NCBI GenBank assembly: GCA_934464585.1
Contig: CAKSJY010000002.1
Span: forward strand, 1-64,000
Direction: 5' to 3'
Length of the DNA stretch: 64,000 nucleotides
Source: an uncultured Eubacteriales bacterium
GTDB taxonomy: Bacteria; Bacillota; Clostridia; Oscillospirales; Acutalibacteraceae
Shown here in pieces: positions 9,030 through 17,444 of this stretch. Position 1 is the first letter of the stretch, and each line of letters starts with the position of its first letter. The notes under the pieces are model-generated. The model did no database searches. It was not told the DNA's origin and saw only the letters and a program-made list of their open reading frames with translations. The translations under genes were made by a program, and so were the position numbers.

Positions 9030-10313
9030 TTATTTTTTAATTGGCGATACAATTGAAAGAGAAGAATTTTCGGGGATAAGTTCGCTTTCCAATCGCTTTA
9101 AAACATCATCAATAGTAGCGTTTGCAATTTCTTCGATATATTCGAAAAGTTCCCTTCCGGAAAATCCAAAGTCTATTAAGGTGTTCGCCAAATCGTCTGT
9201 CCTGTTTAAGATAGATAAAGCTTTACCATATACAGACTTCTTTGCAATTTCAAATATTTCTTTATCTATTCCTTCGCTATGAAGCTTCTTAGCTTCTTCT
9301 TTTATCATTTCTGCTGCAAGATCAGGATTTTTAGATTCGCCAAAAAATATAATAGATGCATATCCAGGACCCTCAAAATATTCATGAGAAAATGAGGATG
9401 TGTTTATTAGCTCATTTTCTAAAAGGTTTTTATATAACGGGGATATTTTAGAAGACATTGCTTCAAGCAAAATATCTGTAAGTGCTATTTCCTTTGTTGT
9501 TAGTCGTTTGGAAGATGCTTTTTCCTTAAATCCAAGTTGAAACATAGGTATAGATATTTCAAAATTTTGTTCAATTCTTGTTTTGTAAACGCTTTCGGGT
9601 TCTTGAGGGAATATGTTTTCAACTTTAACAGGGGGTTCCTCTTTTAGATTTTTTTCAATAAAACGTAGTGCTTCATCGGGATTTATATTTCCGGCAATAC
9701 AAATAATCATATTACTTAAATTGTAAAAACTATTATAACATTTATAAAGACTTTTATCTGCTATTTCAGAAATAGATTGTACAGTTCCTGCAATATCGAC
9801 TCTTACCGGATGATTATGATAAAGGGCCCTTAAAAGGTTAAACATAACTTTCCAGTTTGGATCGTCATCATACATTTTAATTTCTTGGCCGATTATACCC
9901 TGCTCTTTCTTGACAGTTTCTTCTGTGAAATATGCAGATTGAACTAAATCCATCAAGATTTTTAAGGATTCATAAAAATTTTCGGAACAAGAGAATAGGT
10001 AACATGTTTTATCAAATGAGGTGTAAGCATTTGCACTTGCACCGGTTTTAGAATACTTTGAAAATGCGTCGCCTTCTTCGCTTTCAAACATTTTGTGTTC
10101 TAGGTAATGTGCGATACCATCGGGGGAAACAGTGACATTTTCGTCACCTTCCACTTTAAAAGAGGTATTTATCGAGCCATAATTTGTTCCGAATATTGCA
10201 TAGGTAGATGAAAAATCCTTTTGAGGATATATATATATTTTGAGTCCGGAGCTATGAGTTGCTTTGATATATTCGCCACTTACAAGATCGCTTTTAATTT
10301 TTTCTATTTTCAT
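9030..10313 (-). CDS. ymfH: M16 family zinc peptidase YmfH
   Basis: This M16 (insulinase-type) peptidase has the inverted zinc motif HYLEH at about residues 69-73, counted from the chosen start. A downstream conserved acidic region, VKKEQGIIGQEIKMYDD, supplies the third ligand Glu. In Bacillus, YmfF and YmfH are needed for 5-aminopentanol modification of elongation factor EF-P; the neighbouring gene encodes the YmfF partner. The frame opens at 10340 inside ymfF, but the ATG at 10313 lies 4 bp after the ymfF stop and has GGAGAGG nine bases upstream. YmfI, the third factor in Bacillus, is not in this window. Confidence 0.85.
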   Translation of the reverse strand: MKIEKIKSDLVSGEYIKATHSSGLKIYIYPQKDFSSTYAIFGTNYGSINTSFKVEGDENVTVSPDGIAHYLEHKMFESEEGDAFSKYSKTGASANAYTSFDKTCYLFSCSENFYESLKILMDLVQSAYFTEETVKKEQGIIGQEIKMYDDDPNWKVMFNLLRALYHNHPVRVDIAGTVQSISEIADKSLYKCYNSFYNLSNMIICIAGNINPDEALRFIEKNLKEEPPVKVENIFPQEPESVYKTRIEQNFEISIPMFQLGFKEKASSKRLTTKEIALTDILLEAMSSKISPLYKNLLENELINTSSFSHEYFEGPGYASIIFFGESKNPDLAAEMIKEEAKKLHSEGIDKEIFEIAKKSVYGKALSILNRTDDLANTLIDFGFSGRELFEYIEEIANATIDDVLKRLESELIPENSSLSIVSPIKK

Positions 10314-10317
10314 ATTA

Positions 10318-11583
10318 TCAAGCCTCTCCTCGTAAAACATAAATTGTGTCTAATACAACACCTTGGGCAGCTTCTACTATTTGTTCTTTTGTAATGTTGT
10401 TTATTTTTTCTGTAGCTTCGTGTATGCTTAGTATTTTGCTATCAAATACCTGAGAAATATAGAAGTTTTCTATATCTGAAAGTGAATCATTTTTTTCATT
10501 TAGATTATTTATCATACTTTTTTTTGCAGCATCGATATCTTCTAAAGAGAAATTGCCACTTTGCATTTCACTTAGCTGGTTCAATATTTCTGTTTTTGCT
10601 TTTTCGATATTTTCTTTTTCAACACCACTTTGTACAAGCAATATAGATTTGTCTTTGTTATATTGTGATGAACAATAATAGCATAAGCTCATTTTTTCGC
10701 GTACATTCAAAAATAACTTAGAGTTTGGAGTACCTCCAAATATAGCAGACATTAGTTTTAGGCACATAGAATCGATATTATAATTTTTAGCTCTAAATCC
10801 CATAACAAGTTTGCATTGACTTAACTTCATAATATCGCTGTATTCATGAATACCGTTTGCTTGTTTTATTTCTGTTGTACATTCTTCGATATGGGTTCTA
10901 TCTATTTTTGCAAAAGCTTTTTCAAAGATATCTTTTGCATATGAGCAGTCTGATGATCCTATTTGCATAATTTCAACTTTTGCATTTTTTAAGTTTCTCC
11001 GCCATGCAGAGTATATGTCTTGTGCACTTAGGTTTTCAACTTCTTTTTTAGATCCATAGCGGTTAACAGCGAAAGCCTCATTTTTACACATAAGTTCTTC
11101 GCAACGATGCTTTGCAAATATGCGTTTGTTATTAAATTCTGCATCAATTTTTTCTAAAAGTTCACGTTTTTGATCCTCAAGATCTTCTTTAGAAAATAAA
11201 CCATTTTCATCAAGGTATGGGTTAAATATGAGTTCAGATAATAAAGAAGCTAAGTTTTCAAATATAGGTTCTTTATTTAGTGCATATTTATTTTCAATAC
11301 CTGTCAAGGATATTGTAAATCCGTGTATTTCTCCAAGCTTGAAAACGTGAGAAAAAAGTGAAGCACCGTAAAGCTCCGAAAGTTTTTTATCGATTTCAAG
11401 TAGACCCGGATATTTTGCGCATTGACGTTTTAGCATATTGGAAAGGACAAAATTAGCCGAGGCTGTTTTTTCGTTTAATGGAAGGAAAAAAGTAATAGAT
11501 ATTTTTCCAGTTTTAAATTTTTCACAGTTAATATAATTAAAATTGACTCCATTGCAGATATTATATCTTTTTAAACAGGCCAT
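10318..11583 (-). CDS. ymfF: M16-fold protein YmfF (probably catalytically inactive partner)
   Basis: At 421 residues this has the M16 fold pattern: two related halves, with NVREKMSLCYYCSSQY in the second half matching the family RxxxxLxY element. The HxxEH zinc motif is missing; the corresponding N-terminal region reads ANFVLSNMLKRQ. It is therefore the non-catalytic member of a YmfF/YmfH heterodimer, as seen in other M16 pairs. It is the first gene of a probable ymfF-ymfH-lgt-folD run on the minus strand. The ATG has AGGAG eight bases upstream, and a promoter-like sequence lies about 45 bp further up. Confidence 0.82.
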   Translation of the reverse strand: MACLKRYNICNGVNFNYINCEKFKTGKISITFFLPLNEKTASANFVLSNMLKRQCAKYPGLLEIDKKLSELYGASLFSHVFKLGEIHGFTISLTGIENKYALNKEPIFENLASLLSELIFNPYLDENGLFSKEDLEDQKRELLEKIDAEFNNKRIFAKHRCEELMCKNEAFAVNRYGSKKEVENLSAQDIYSAWRRNLKNAKVEIMQIGSSDCSYAKDIFEKAFAKIDRTHIEECTTEIKQANGIHEYSDIMKLSQCKLVMGFRAKNYNIDSMCLKLMSAIFGGTPNSKLFLNVREKMSLCYYCSSQYNKDKSILLVQSGVEKENIEKAKTEILNQLSEMQSGNFSLEDIDAAKKSMINNLNEKNDSLSDIENFYISQVFDSKILSIHEATEKINNITKEQIVEAAQGVVLDTIYVLRGEA

Positions 11584-11626
11584 GTGTTCAACTCCTAATT
11601 TATAATGAGTTTGCTTATTATGATAT

Positions 11627-11654
11627 ATTATACCATAATAAGATAAAAAAACAA
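11627..11654 (-). promoter_or_regulatory. candidate sigma-A promoter for ymfF
   Basis: On the minus strand TTGTTT is followed after 16 bp by TATAAT, about 45 bp before the ymfF start. The -10 hexamer lies inside an imperfect hairpin whose arms are CTTATTATG and CATAATAAG (about 11613-11641). The spacing is acceptable but the -35 is weak. Confidence 0.4.
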
Positions 11655-11773
11655 CTTGCCATATTAAATCTTTTTTGTGAGAAAAAAGTAAGATTTTGCG
11701 TGTATACGTTGTTTCTAACTCATAATATGAATAATTTCTTCAAGTTGGCAAAAGATAATATCGGTGATGAGTT

Positions 11774-12157
11774 TTGAGAAGAATAAAGGAAGATATTACA
11801 ATTTTTGCGCTAAGTGGTTTTTGTTATTGTTTGTTAGAGATACTTTGGAGAAGATATACTCACTGGACAATGCTTATAACCGGTGGATTATGTTTTCTTA
11901 CACTATTTAGAATATACAGTAAAGCTAAAAATATGAAGATGTGGGAAAAATGTGCTATTGGTGCACTTGTAATTACGGTAATTGAGTTTATATCCGGGTG
12001 TATTGTTAATTTATGGCTAAGAATGGATGTATGGGATTATTCATCAATTCCGGGTAACGTACTTGGACAGATATGTTTATTGTATAGTTTTTTATGGGGA
12101 ATGTTATCTATACCTATATCTTATGTTTCCGCTAAAATTAAAAGAAGATATATGTAA
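11774..12157 (+). CDS. small membrane protein, CmpB-type 'putative ABC transporter permease' family
   Basis: The 127-residue protein has about four hydrophobic spans and a basic C-terminus. The combination of LEILWRRYTHWTM near the N-terminus, FISGCIVNLWLRMDVWDYS in the middle and GNVLGQICLLYSFLWG near the end matches a widespread Clostridial family labelled putative ABC transporter type IV permease. The transport role is not proven for that family. It starts with TTG, chosen because GGTGAT lies a few bases upstream and no in-frame ATG is available. It stands alone between the divergent ymfF gene and the convergent nrdR gene. Confidence 0.6.
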   Translation: MRRIKEDITIFALSGFCYCLLEILWRRYTHWTMLITGGLCFLTLFRIYSKAKNMKMWEKCAIGALVITVIEFISGCIVNLWLRMDVWDYSSIPGNVLGQICLLYSFLWGMLSIPISYVSAKIKRRYM

Positions 12158-12199
12158 AGAACAATAACCACGTATTTATACGTGGTTATTGTTCTTTTT
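12157..12199. terminator. bidirectional terminator overlapping the 3' ends of two convergent genes
   Basis: An 18-bp perfect stem (AAGAACAATAACCACGTA and its complement) closes a TTTA loop and is followed by T runs on both strands. The left arm begins at the last base of the stop codon of the membrane-protein gene. The nrdR stop codon lies in the loop, so one arm encodes the last residues of NrdR. Confidence 0.93.
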
Positions 12200-12646
12200 A
12201 ATGAGCTTGTTTAGCTCTTCTATAAATGTATTAATATCTTTAAATTGTCTGTATACAGACGCAAAACGTACGTAGGCGACTTCGTCTATATCTTTAAGAC
12301 CGTCCATAGCGTATACTCCTATTTCAGATGAGGAAACCTCACGGTTTTCTAAGGAGTTTTGAAGTTTGTATTCTATGTTATCTACAAGGTTTTCGATAGT
12401 ATCGATAGCTACAGGCCTTTTTTCACAAGCTTTTAATAAACCGTTTAAAAGCTTATTTCTGTCGAAAGCCTCTCTTGATTTATCTTTTTTTATAACAATT
12501 ATCGGAACACTTTCGATAACTTCATATGTTGTAAATCTCTTTTTACAATTTAGGCATTCTCTGCGTCGACGTATTCTTTCGCCTTCGTCAGTTGGCCTGG
12601 AATCTATTACCTTACTCTCTTCAAAATTACAATATGGGCACTTCAA
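12176..12646 (-). CDS. nrdR: transcriptional repressor NrdR
   Basis: NrdR senses ATP/dATP and represses ribonucleotide reductase genes. The N-terminal zinc ribbon is visible as CPYC and CLNC around KVIDSRP and RRRRECLNCKKRFTTYE. It is followed by the ATP-cone domain, with VIKKDKSREAFDRNKL. At 156 residues it is full length. Two AGGTGG-type bases precede the ATG. No ribonucleotide reductase gene or NrdR box pair was recognised in the window, so this copy acts elsewhere in the genome. Its C-terminal codons are part of a terminator stem. Confidence 0.96.
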   Translation of the reverse strand: MKCPYCNFEESKVIDSRPTDEGERIRRRRECLNCKKRFTTYEVIESVPIIVIKKDKSREAFDRNKLLNGLLKACEKRPVAIDTIENLVDNIEYKLQNSLENREVSSSEIGVYAMDGLKDIDEVAYVRFASVYRQFKDINTFIEELNKLIKKNNNHV

Positions 12647-12703
12647 GTCGCCACCTCCCTATTAATTCTATTATATCACAATAATTAACAATTTTAAATA
12701 TTT

Positions 12704-13498
12704 TTACAAATAAATTTTTTTAAATTTATTGCATGAGTTAATCAATTCGTCTATATTATCATATGCGTCTCGATATACTTCTACTATAAAATCACCTGTA
12801 TAATTAATATTACTTAATAGTTTAATAAGGTGCTCATAGTTCATATTGCCTTTTAGAGGTAGGACACAATCTGTGTTTTCAGTATGGTCATTTAAGTGAA
12901 GGTGTATTAAATTTTTGCCCATAGCCTTACAAAACTCAAATGGGTCTTGATGAGCCCTTATGGCCTGTTTTATATCAAAGACGAAGCTTACATCATCTTT
13001 TAATGCATTTTTCATTCTTTTTACAAAGTCTATATTTTCGCTTCTAAATAGATTAACATTTTCTTGTGCTAAAGTTACACCATAACGTTTTGCGGTATTG
13101 GCAAGCTTAAAAAATCTTTCAAAATATTCAGATTCCTCAATTGCCTTGCCGGGTTTGGGTTTGTCTCCGTGTAATACTACTATTTCTGCTTCTAAGGTGT
13201 TTGCAGCAATAAAAAACTTTTCATAGTATTTCATCATATCTTCAAAACGACGATAATAATCCGAAAAGAGCATGAAAGGGTCTATTCCGCTTGTGAAAGG
13301 GTGGATTGATTTAATCTTGCATTTGTTTTCAAGGCGTTTTTGGTTTAGTTTATTAATAAATTCAGGTTCTATTTCTGAAGGACTATTGAAAAACACTTCA
13401 AAGAATCGGACGCCTTTGTCGACAAGTGTAGAAAATGCAATTTCTGTTTGAATAGGGTACATACAAGCTGTTGATATTCCAATATTTATATTCGACAT
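12704..13498 (-). CDS. sugar phosphate isomerase/epimerase-like TIM-barrel protein
   Basis: The 264-residue protein belongs to the xylose-isomerase-like / AP-endonuclease-2 TIM-barrel superfamily. Metal-ligand-type residues sit at the expected strand ends: VVLHGD, TLAQENVN, FVFDIKQAIR, LIHLHLNDH and FIVEVYRD. It could isomerise or epimerise a sugar, as in IolE/IolI relatives, or act on another small molecule. No carbohydrate genes are next to it, so its substrate is open. It has a clear AAGGAG before the ATG and is followed by no strong terminator of its own. Confidence 0.7.
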   Translation of the reverse strand: MSNINIGISTACMYPIQTEIAFSTLVDKGVRFFEVFFNSPSEIEPEFINKLNQKRLENKCKIKSIHPFTSGIDPFMLFSDYYRRFEDMMKYYEKFFIAANTLEAEIVVLHGDKPKPGKAIEESEYFERFFKLANTAKRYGVTLAQENVNLFRSENIDFVKRMKNALKDDVSFVFDIKQAIRAHQDPFEFCKAMGKNLIHLHLNDHTENTDCVLPLKGNMNYEHLIKLLSNINYTGDFIVEVYRDAYDNIDELINSCNKFKKIYL

Positions 13499-13521
13499 TT
13501 TAATCTCCTTTTTTAGGTGAC

Positions 13522-13553
13522 AAAAGCCCCATATCTTTAGATATAAGGCTTTT
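13522..13553 (-). terminator. probable terminator after the NfeD/SPFH pair
   Basis: On the minus strand AAAAGCC pairs with GGCTTTT, with an inner ATATCT/AGATAT helix separated by a two-base internal loop. The T tract is short (TTTTG). It lies between the SPFH gene stop and the next minus-strand start, so readthrough is possible. Confidence 0.65.
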
Positions 13554-13589
13554 AATTGTTGTTTGCGATTTATTATATGGTAGAAAAAA

Positions 13590-14498
13590 CTATTTTTTTA
13601 CATTATCGTCTGTAGCGATTTCTTTTACAGATGTTATTAGTCCTGCAAGTGATTGTATTTCTGATGGAATAATAATTTTTGTAGCCTTGCCATCAGCAGC
13701 TTTTACAAATGCATCTAGACTTTTTAAGGATATAACCTTGTCAGTTGGGTGAGCTTCGTTTAAAAGTTTAATACTTTTTGCATAGGCCTCTTGAACCTCC
13801 ATAATTGCAGTTGCTTCACCTTGTGCTTCACGAATTTTAGTTTCTTTTATTGCGTCTGCTTTTAGAATAGCAGCCTCCTTGTGACCTTCAGCTACAAGTA
13901 TTTGACTACGCTTTTCACCTTCGGCATCAAGGATTCTTGCGCGGCGTTCACGTTCTGCTTTCATTTGCTTTTCCATAGCATCTTGAATTTCTCTTGGTGG
14001 TAAGATGTTTTTTAATTCAACTCTGTTTACCTTAATTCCCCATGCGTCAGTTGCTTCATCCAAAATTACTCTTATTTTAGTGTTTATAACATCACGAGAT
14101 GTAAGGGTACTGTCGAGTTCCAATTCACCGATAATATTTCTTAAAGTAGTGGCACTTAGGTTTTCAATAGCTGATAGTGGGTGTTCAACACCGTAAGTAT
14201 ATAGTTTGGAGTCTGTAATTTGGAAATATACTACAGTATCAATTTGCATTGTTACATTATCTTTTGTAATAACAGGTTGAGGTGGGAAATCAACTACTTG
14301 TTCTTTTAGAGAAACTTTTTTTGCGATCCTATCAATAAACGGTATTTTTACGTGGAGACCGGTGTGCCATGTTGAATGATAAGCTCCCAATCTTTCCAAT
14401 ACATAGGCATTTGCCTGAGGGACGACCTTAATATTTGATATTATAACCAATATCAAAATAGCGATTAAAGCAATTACGATTAAAACGAAAATATTCAT
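13590..14498 (-). CDS. SPFH/stomatin-prohibitin family membrane protein (QmcA-like)
   Basis: The 302-residue protein has one N-terminal membrane span (about residues 2-22) followed by a stomatin/prohibitin domain. This contains NAYVLERLGAYHSTWHTGLH, DNVTMQIDTVVYFQI and the alternating Ala/Glu coiled-coil AERERRARILDAEGEKR. Such proteins oligomerise on the inner face of the membrane and form microdomain scaffolds. The adjacent NfeD gene is the standard partner; the pair is an operon with about 20 bp between genes. A specific client protein is not indicated here. Confidence 0.9.
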   Translation of the reverse strand: MNIFVLIVIALIAILILVIISNIKVVPQANAYVLERLGAYHSTWHTGLHVKIPFIDRIAKKVSLKEQVVDFPPQPVITKDNVTMQIDTVVYFQITDSKLYTYGVEHPLSAIENLSATTLRNIIGELELDSTLTSRDVINTKIRVILDEATDAWGIKVNRVELKNILPPREIQDAMEKQMKAERERRARILDAEGEKRSQILVAEGHKEAAILKADAIKETKIREAQGEATAIMEVQEAYAKSIKLLNEAHPTDKVISLKSLDAFVKAADGKATKIIIPSEIQSLAGLITSVKEIATDDNVKK

Positions 14499-14517
14499 GA
14501 AACAATCTCCTTTTATT

Positions 14518-14952
14518 TTAAATTTGTTTAACGATTAATTTTACGCCCTTTATTTCTTGGACAAATACCTTGCAATCCTTTGGAATAATGGAGCCATCTG
14601 CTGATTTTGCAGTCCATATGCTACCACTCACATTTACTTGTCCGATTCCTAACTCGTTGTTTATTTCCTCTATTACAATACCATTTTTACCTATATATCT
14701 TCCTGCATTAGTGTCTTCTTTTTTAAAACTTAGAAGTTTTTTAACAAATGGTCTTGTCAAAATAAGAGACAAAGCAGTTGCAAGCACAAATACAATAAAT
14801 TGTATAAAAGTAGAATCTGTGAAGGCAGTTGATATTAACGCAGCAACACCTCCAACGACAAACCATATAGAAATTATTTGAACTGTACAAGCTTCAACTA
14901 TCGCCATTACAACAATTACAGCAAGCCATATATACGGCATCATTTCCGTCAA
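14518..14952 (-). CDS. NfeD family membrane protein
   Basis: This short-form NfeD protein has two to three membrane spans (residues about 5-75) and a C-terminal OB-fold-like NfeD domain. The domain includes AGRYIGKNGIVIEEINNELG, GQVNVSGSIWTA and IIPKDCKVFV. It pairs with the downstream SPFH protein and probably forms a complex with it. The frame opens with a GTG at 14961, but the AAGGAA ribosome binding site is best spaced (nine bases) for the TTG at 14952; an ATG at 14943 is a further possibility. The long-form protease domain found in some NfeD proteins is absent. Confidence 0.85.
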   Translation of the reverse strand: MTEMMPYIWLAVIVVMAIVEACTVQIISIWFVVGGVAALISTAFTDSTFIQFIVFVLATALSLILTRPFVKKLLSFKKEDTNAGRYIGKNGIVIEEINNELGIGQVNVSGSIWTAKSADGSIIPKDCKVFVQEIKGVKLIVKQI

Positions 14953-15110
14953 AATCAACACTTCCTTATACTTTGGTTAATATAAACATACTATACCATA
15001 CTAAAATTAAAAAAACAACAAAATAAAAAAGGGAATTGTAAGAATATAGACAGACCCTTACTACAAATGGTATTATTAGTATAAATTGATATGAATAGGA
15101 AAGTAGAAAA

Positions 15111-16079
15111 ATGAAGATAGGTAATTTAGAAATAAAAGGATTAGTTGCATTGGCGCCGATGGCATCAGTTGGAGATAGAGCATTTAGGGAAATATGCATG
15201 CGTTTTGGTAGTGCGTATACAGTAAGTGAAATGATTAGCTCTAAAGGTGTTATTTATAAAAATAAAAACACTTCGGAACTTTTGTCGAATAAGAAATCTG
15301 AAATTCCGTTTTCAGTTCAGTTATTTGGTAATGAACCGACTACAATGGCAAATGCAGCTATTGAAATTATGAAAACAGAACCGGATATGATAGATATTAA
15401 TATGGGGTGTCCGGTACCTAAGGTTTGTGCAAATGGGTGTGGGTCAGCCCTTATGAAAACTCCAAAATTATGCGGTGAAATAGTAAAGGCAGTGAAATTT
15501 GCTGTAGATGTACCTGTAACGGTTAAAATAAGGAAAGGCTGGGATGACAATAGCGTAAATGCTGTTGAAGTTGCGAAAATATGTGAGGATAATGGGGCAG
15601 ATGCTGTTGCAGTACATGCCCGCACTCGGCAGGATATGTATTCTCCCGGTATTGACTTAGATATAATTAAGAAAGTAAAGCAAGAACTTTCTATTCCTGT
15701 TATCGGTAATGGTGATATTATAGATGAACAGTCCGCTGTAAAAATGCTTGAATATACAGGTTGTGATATGCTGATGATAGGCAGAGGTGCCTTGGGTAAT
15801 CCGTGGATATTCTCGAGGTTAAATGCTTATTTAAACCATGGGGTAATTATCCCAAAAGAAACTATTTCTCAAAAAATAGATATAATGCTTAAGCATATTA
15901 AGCTACTTTGCGAATATAAGGGAGAATATCATGGTATGCTTGAATCAAGAAAACATGTTGCATGGTATTTTAAGGGTCTTAAAAATGCAGCGGCTTTTAG
16001 AAATGAGGCAGGATATCTTGAATCCTTTGATCAATTAATAGAATTATCAAAAAAAGTATATATTCAAAATAAGGACTAA
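15111..16079 (+). CDS. dusB: tRNA-dihydrouridine synthase DusB
   Basis: Dus enzymes reduce uridines in the tRNA D loop using FMN and NADPH. The 322-residue protein shows the conserved LAPMASVGDRAFR start, the FMN/tRNA site NMGCPVPKVCANGCGSALM with the catalytic Cys, VKIRKGWDD, AVAVHARTRQD, VIGNGDI and MIGRGALGNPWIF. Length and motif order match bacterial DusB. An ATG with GGAAAG upstream gives the start. It lies alone on the plus strand between the NfeD gene and a minus-strand small spore protein gene. Confidence 0.95.
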   Translation: MKIGNLEIKGLVALAPMASVGDRAFREICMRFGSAYTVSEMISSKGVIYKNKNTSELLSNKKSEIPFSVQLFGNEPTTMANAAIEIMKTEPDMIDINMGCPVPKVCANGCGSALMKTPKLCGEIVKAVKFAVDVPVTVKIRKGWDDNSVNAVEVAKICEDNGADAVAVHARTRQDMYSPGIDLDIIKKVKQELSIPVIGNGDIIDEQSAVKMLEYTGCDMLMIGRGALGNPWIFSRLNAYLNHGVIIPKETISQKIDIMLKHIKLLCEYKGEYHGMLESRKHVAWYFKGLKNAAAFRNEAGYLESFDQLIELSKKVYIQNKD

Positions 16080-16099
16080 AGATATCCGCCAAATATTTT

Positions 16100-16261
16100 T
16101 TATAATCTTGAGTTATCGTCGACCCATTCTTTTGCTATTTCAACATTTTCATCAGAAGGTCTTGCTATATTTGTTTTTTTAAACCTTGTGTTAGGATAGC
16201 TTATAGCAATGGTTACTTTGTCAGGTTTTTTAGGATGTTTGTTTATTTTTTCTTTTCCCAA
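16100..16261 (-). CDS. small spore-surface-type protein (CDIF630_02480-like family)
   Basis: The open frame reaches 16354, but the real gene is probably the 53-codon part starting with the TTG at 16261, which has AAAGGAG eight bases upstream. The protein is charged, with no membrane span. Its segments KPDKVTIAISYPNTRF and ARPSDENVE resemble my recollection of a short Clostridial spore-surface family first noted in C. difficile. Function is unknown. The upstream part of the open frame has no ribosome binding site and reads through promoter-like AT-rich DNA. A sporulation-specific promoter would be expected. Confidence 0.65.
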   Translation of the reverse strand: MGKEKINKHPKKPDKVTIAISYPNTRFKKTNIARPSDENVEIAKEWVDDNSRL

Positions 16262-16411
16262 TTTTTTCACTCCTTTATTGACTTTATAATCTATATTATT
16301 GTATTTTGTAAAAAAATCATTACAGGTTAATGTAGGAATTACGAATAAAGTCATGTGTTATCTATTATTCAAAAATAAATTTTTGAATATAATATATATG
16401 GGTGATTAAAC

Positions 16412-16615
16412 ATGGATTCTTGTGAATTAACATCGACAATTTCTGCACTTGCATTATATTTATCGCAAAATATGTCAGAAGATAGATTATCTCTTTTAGC
16501 TGATGTATTTAATCAATTGGGAGACTCATTGGAAACTATTTCAGCGCAGAGAGAATTTTTGAAAAATAAAAAGATTGATTCAGATATATCGAAAAAAATA
16601 GTTATTGATATATAG
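16412..16615 (+). CDS. small conserved helical protein (DUF6774-like)
   Basis: This 67-residue acidic protein is predicted to be all helical. The core LALYLSQNMSEDRLSLLADV followed by FNQLGDSLETISAQ resembles a short family of unknown function common in Clostridia, which I recall as DUF6774. There is no signal peptide, membrane span or Cys. A GGTG-type ribosome binding site lies before the ATG. It stands alone between two other small genes, and nothing in the context suggests a role. Confidence 0.6.
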   Translation: MDSCELTSTISALALYLSQNMSEDRLSLLADVFNQLGDSLETISAQREFLKNKKIDSDISKKIVIDI

Positions 16616-16690
16616 GGTAAATCTTTGAAAATTGTAAAAAGTACTTGACTGTGTTAGTATAAACTAAAAATTAATAATTGGAGGATTAAA

Positions 16691-17080
16691 ATGGAGCAGA
16701 TAGGAAACGCGATAAAAGAATATGTAGAAAAGAATAGTGTTTTAAGTAAGTTAATGTCTGTTAGTGATTATTTTCTTTATATTTATGCCTTACTGCTTAC
16801 GATAAATGAACTTATCAATTTAGGAGACTTTGTACAATATATTTTTTATTATTCTTCGTTTGTGTTTGTAGTTTTGGCATTTGCTTCAAAAAAATATATA
16901 AGTTTGTTGGTTTCATTTATAGCATGTAGTTTTATACATTTAATTCATATTATTAAAATACCTTTAGTGCTAGGTCTTTATGTTTTTTCTTGGGGTGACT
17001 TTATCGGCATGCTGTTTTTTGCAGCGCTTGCATTAGGTGTTTCTTTAATATTAAAAAAGGATTCAGATAATAATAGATAG
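16691..17080 (+). CDS. small four-span membrane protein of unknown function
   Basis: The 129-residue product has about four hydrophobic segments and a short charged end at each side. A GGAGG lies seven bases before the ATG, so it is very likely translated. I do not recognise the family. Its stop is 5 bp from the stop of the convergent small gene at 17086-17304. Confidence 0.55.
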   Translation: MEQIGNAIKEYVEKNSVLSKLMSVSDYFLYIYALLLTINELINLGDFVQYIFYYSSFVFVVLAFASKKYISLLVSFIACSFIHLIHIIKIPLVLGLYVFSWGDFIGMLFFAALALGVSLILKKDSDNNR

Positions 17081-17085
17081 CAGAT

Positions 17086-17304
17086 TTAGCGATTTTCATA
17101 AAGTCCTTTTATAAGTTCAGCTTCAAATAACAGGATGTGTTCTTTTGCATCATTTACAATTTGAAAATAGGCCTGTTCAAGGTTACTAAAATAAACTTTG
17201 GCAAATTTATATCCTAACATGCTTGTGAATATTAAAATAAGAATTGCTAAAGTCGAAAAGAGAATCCCTTTGAGAAAAGAATAAAAAGAACTTTTAGAAA
17301 ACAT
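17086..17304 (-). CDS. small single-span membrane protein of unknown function
   Basis: The 72-residue product has one strong membrane span (about residues 12-34) followed by a helical, acidic tail ending in YENR. GGAGG is placed eight bases before the ATG, which supports expression. No family is recognised. The short, single-span layout would fit a regulatory or spore-membrane peptide, but nothing in the sequence proves this. Confidence 0.5.
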   Translation of the reverse strand: MFSKSSFYSFLKGILFSTLAILILIFTSMLGYKFAKVYFSNLEQAYFQIVNDAKEHILLFEAELIKGLYENR

Positions 17305-17382
17305 AAGCTGACCTCCAATATTAGAGTTTGAACTTTTTTGTTATATATACAAAATATAGAATAATTTACTTGATGAAAGAGT

Positions 17383-17412
17383 ATCGACAAACTTATTTGG
17401 TATATAATATAA
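17383..17412 (+). promoter_or_regulatory. candidate promoter for the cysteine desulfurase-thiI operon
   Basis: TCGACA followed after about 18 bp by TATAAT lies some 35-60 bp before the chosen start. A second overlapping TATAAT lies five bases upstream. The -35 matches only partly. Confidence 0.35.
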
Positions 17413-17444
17413 TTATAAAAAAGATGTTTATTTTAAAGGAAGAG

